DNA of 6,646 bases from Planctomycetota bacterium. GTDB taxonomy: Bacteria; Planctomycetota; Phycisphaerae; Sedimentisphaerales; Anaerohalosphaeraceae. A model generated the notes under the pieces. The model ran no database searches. It was not told the DNA's origin and saw only the letters and a list, made by a program, of their open reading frames with translations. The stretch covers positions 1-6,646 of the forward strand of contig DAOVVQ010000216.1 in the NCBI GenBank assembly GCA_030637065.1, read 5' to 3'. This document shows, in pieces, positions 5,434 through 6,646 of this stretch (position 1 is its first letter; each line of letters begins with the position of its first letter). The position numbers were made by a program, and so were the translations under genes.

Positions 5434-5470
5434 GTGTCTGACCCCTTTAATTTAAAAGGACGAATTAAAG
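5430..5470. repeat. Imperfect palindrome plus AT-rich inverted repeat upstream of the esterase
   Basis: AAAGGTGTC-T-GACCCCTTT (5430-5448) is a near-perfect palindrome with one mismatch. Overlapping it, CTTTAATT (5445-5452) and AATTAAAG (5463-5470) form a perfect 8-bp inverted repeat around a ten-base spacer; CCTTT/AAAGG can form a smaller alternative stem. It ends 28 bases before the esterase start. It could be an operator or a leader structure, but GGGGTCAGACACCTTT-like motifs are, from memory, recurrent intergenic repeats in bacteria, so a mobile-element origin is equally likely. Confidence 0.5.
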
Positions 5471-5490
5471 CAAAGAGAGTTTTGGTTACG

Positions 5491-5495
5491 AGGGG
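5491..5495 (+). promoter_or_regulatory. Ribosome binding site with short spacing
   Basis: AGGGG ends only three bases before the ATG at 5499, closer than ideal. No other in-frame ATG occurs until the SASA active-site motif, and this start yields a usable signal peptide, so the start is kept; a downstream TTG such as 5529 is a less likely alternative. Confidence 0.45.
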
Positions 5496-5498
5496 AAA

Positions 5499-6646
5499 AT
5501 GGGAAATTTGATCTGGCGGGAAATTATTTTGAGAGTTTGTGTTCGGCGGACCTTGTTTATTTTTATTTGTGGTTTGGTGTTTACTGGTGTTGTCTGCGGC
5601 GGGGGTGGGCAGACGCAGGATGCGAGGCCTCAGCGGAGCATTAAGGCGCCTAATGTTGCTTTTGATCCGTTGCCGATCGATGAGGAGCGGCAGTATGGTC
5701 CGGCTGAGGGGAAGAAGATCAAGCTTTTTATTCTTTCGGGTCAGTCCAATATGGGCGGTCAGGGAGTAAGCGCTGAGCTTTCTCGTTCGCTTCAGCGGGG
5801 TAATGAGAGGGTGCTCATGTTTGAAGATGGCAAGTGGCAGCCGCTTCGTCCTCTGCGTAATTTTTTTGGTCCTGAGATCGCGTTTGGCCAGGCGATGTCG
5901 AGGGCTTTGCGCGGTGAGACGATCGGTATTGTCAAGCAGGCGGTGGGCGGAACGGGGGTGTTGGCGTGGAATCCGAACTGGACGAAGGAAAAGGCCGATC
6001 TTACCGGTGACGGTCGCAAGGGCGATCTTTGGAAGGCGCTGACCGATAAGGTTCGCCAGGGGCGCAATGCCGCTGATTGCGAGGTGATGGGTTTTGTGTG
6101 GCAGCAGGGCGGCAAGGATATGAAGAATATTGTAACGGGCAGGCAGTATCTGGCGAATCTTACGGAGTTGGTTGAGGGTTTGCGGGAGGAAACGGGCGTG
6201 AGCGATCTGCCCTTTGTGCTTGGTTCGTACCGTTTCGACGGTATGCCGGATGACCTGACGGATTTTGACCCGGCATCAGTTAAAATTGACCCGACTCGAC
6301 TTGGCGGAGCTTATGTTTTGAAGGCGCAGTGGGACGCTCAGACGGCGCTGGCTCCGGCAAAGACGGTTGTGCTGAGGGGCTTGGAGAGGCATCCGCAGAA
6401 TGTTCACTATAATACCAACGGTCAGCTTGACCTGGGCAGGCTGCTTGCGGAGGGTTATCTTGAGTTGGCTGCCAGCGCCAGCGGGGGCAAGGGTGCGTTC
6501 AGGGCGATAGAGGACGATCCTGCGCTGCCTCGGGCGTTAATTATTGGCGATTCGATATCGATCGGGTATACGTCTGGTGTTCGCGGGCTGCTGGGTGGTA
6601 AGGTTAATGTTCATCGTGTGCCGGAGAATTGTGCGCACACGACTAA
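5499..6646 (+). CDS. Exported SASA-type carbohydrate acetylesterase fused to SGNH/GDSL hydrolase, 3'-truncated
   Basis: 382 codons are visible and the frame is open at the window edge. Residues 1-34 resemble a signal peptide: basic REIILRVCVRR, then hydrophobic TLFIFICGLVFTGVV and C34-GGGG; GVVC is a poor lipobox, so lipid anchoring is uncertain. Residues about 73-318 are a SASA domain (sialate O-acetylesterase / CE6-like), expected to remove acetyl groups from sugars: GQSNMGG (81-87) with nucleophile Ser83, WQQGGKD (201-207), and VHYNTNGQ (302-309) with candidate catalytic His303, followed by LDLGRLLAEGYLEL. Residues about 346 onward begin a second hydrolase, ALIIGDSISIGYTSG, with the SGNH block I GDSIS and nucleophile Ser352; the remaining blocks are beyond the window. 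The upstream sulfatase supports a role in stripping substituents from polysaccharides. A 291-base repeat-filled spacer separates it from the propeller gene, so it probably has its own promoter, although none is convincing. Confidence 0.88.
   Translation, partial: MGNLIWREIILRVCVRRTLFIFICGLVFTGVVCGGGGQTQDARPQRSIKAPNVAFDPLPIDEERQYGPAEGKKIKLFILSGQSNMGGQGVSAELSRSLQRGNERVLMFEDGKWQPLRPLRNFFGPEIAFGQAMSRALRGETIGIVKQAVGGTGVLAWNPNWTKEKADLTGDGRKGDLWKALTDKVRQGRNAADCEVMGFVWQQGGKDMKNIVTGRQYLANLTELVEGLREETGVSDLPFVLGSYRFDGMPDDLTDFDPASVKIDPTRLGGAYVLKAQWDAQTALAPAKTVVLRGLERHPQNVHYNTNGQLDLGRLLAEGYLELAASASGGKGAFRAIEDDPALPRALIIGDSISIGYTSGVRGLLGGKVNVHRVPENCAHTT

Noticed and set aside
1030..5498. Compound transposon carrying the propeller gene
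   Set aside because: The flanking repeats are in direct orientation but very short, no transposase is present, and no target-site duplication could be identified.
5539..6042. Two further plus-strand open frames inside the esterase region
   Set aside because: They are out of frame with the esterase, whose frame carries the SASA and GDSL motifs, and their translations are Arg/Leu/Ser-rich shadows.

Overview
The window looks like accessory chromosome of a polysaccharide-degrading planctomycete-type bacterium, most likely Phycisphaerae or Sedimentisphaerales-like. That is an inference from gene content: a sulfatase, a large secreted PQQ-type propeller protein starting its mature part with WPQYRGD and carrying a methyltransferase-like insert, and a SASA/SGNH acetylesterase. 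The GC content is moderate, and short hairpin repeats are packed between the genes. No marker gene is present, so the taxonomy is provisional.

Layout: three genes, all on the plus strand. (1) Positions 1-1026 hold the C-terminal two thirds of an arylsulfatase-like enzyme; its start and the formylglycine motif lie outside the window. (2) Positions 1027-1517 are non-coding and almost fully occupied by palindromic elements plus a degenerate 7-bp periodic CTAANNN array. (3) Positions 1518-5207 encode a 1229-residue exported protein: signal peptide, PQQ-like propeller, Rossmann methyltransferase-like domain with eroded SAM motifs, second PQQ-like propeller, chitobiase/hexosaminidase-C-like domain, and a charged helical tail. 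(4) Positions 5208-5498 are a second non-coding spacer carrying the same repeat families in the same orientation, followed by an AT-rich inverted repeat just upstream of the next gene. (5) Positions 5499-6646 are the open 5' part of an exported carbohydrate esterase that fuses a SASA domain to an SGNH/GDSL domain and runs off the window.

The two enzymes fit removal of substituents from sulfated and O-acetylated polysaccharides outside the cytoplasm. The propeller protein may be a scaffold or binding protein, but nothing in the sequence fixes its ligand. The long repeat-filled spacers argue against one tight operon. The most notable points are the two REP-like hairpin families ending in CCTAC (GTAG on the other strand), the same repeats flanking the giant gene on both sides, the CTAANNN heptamer array, and a methyltransferase-like fold inside an exported protein.
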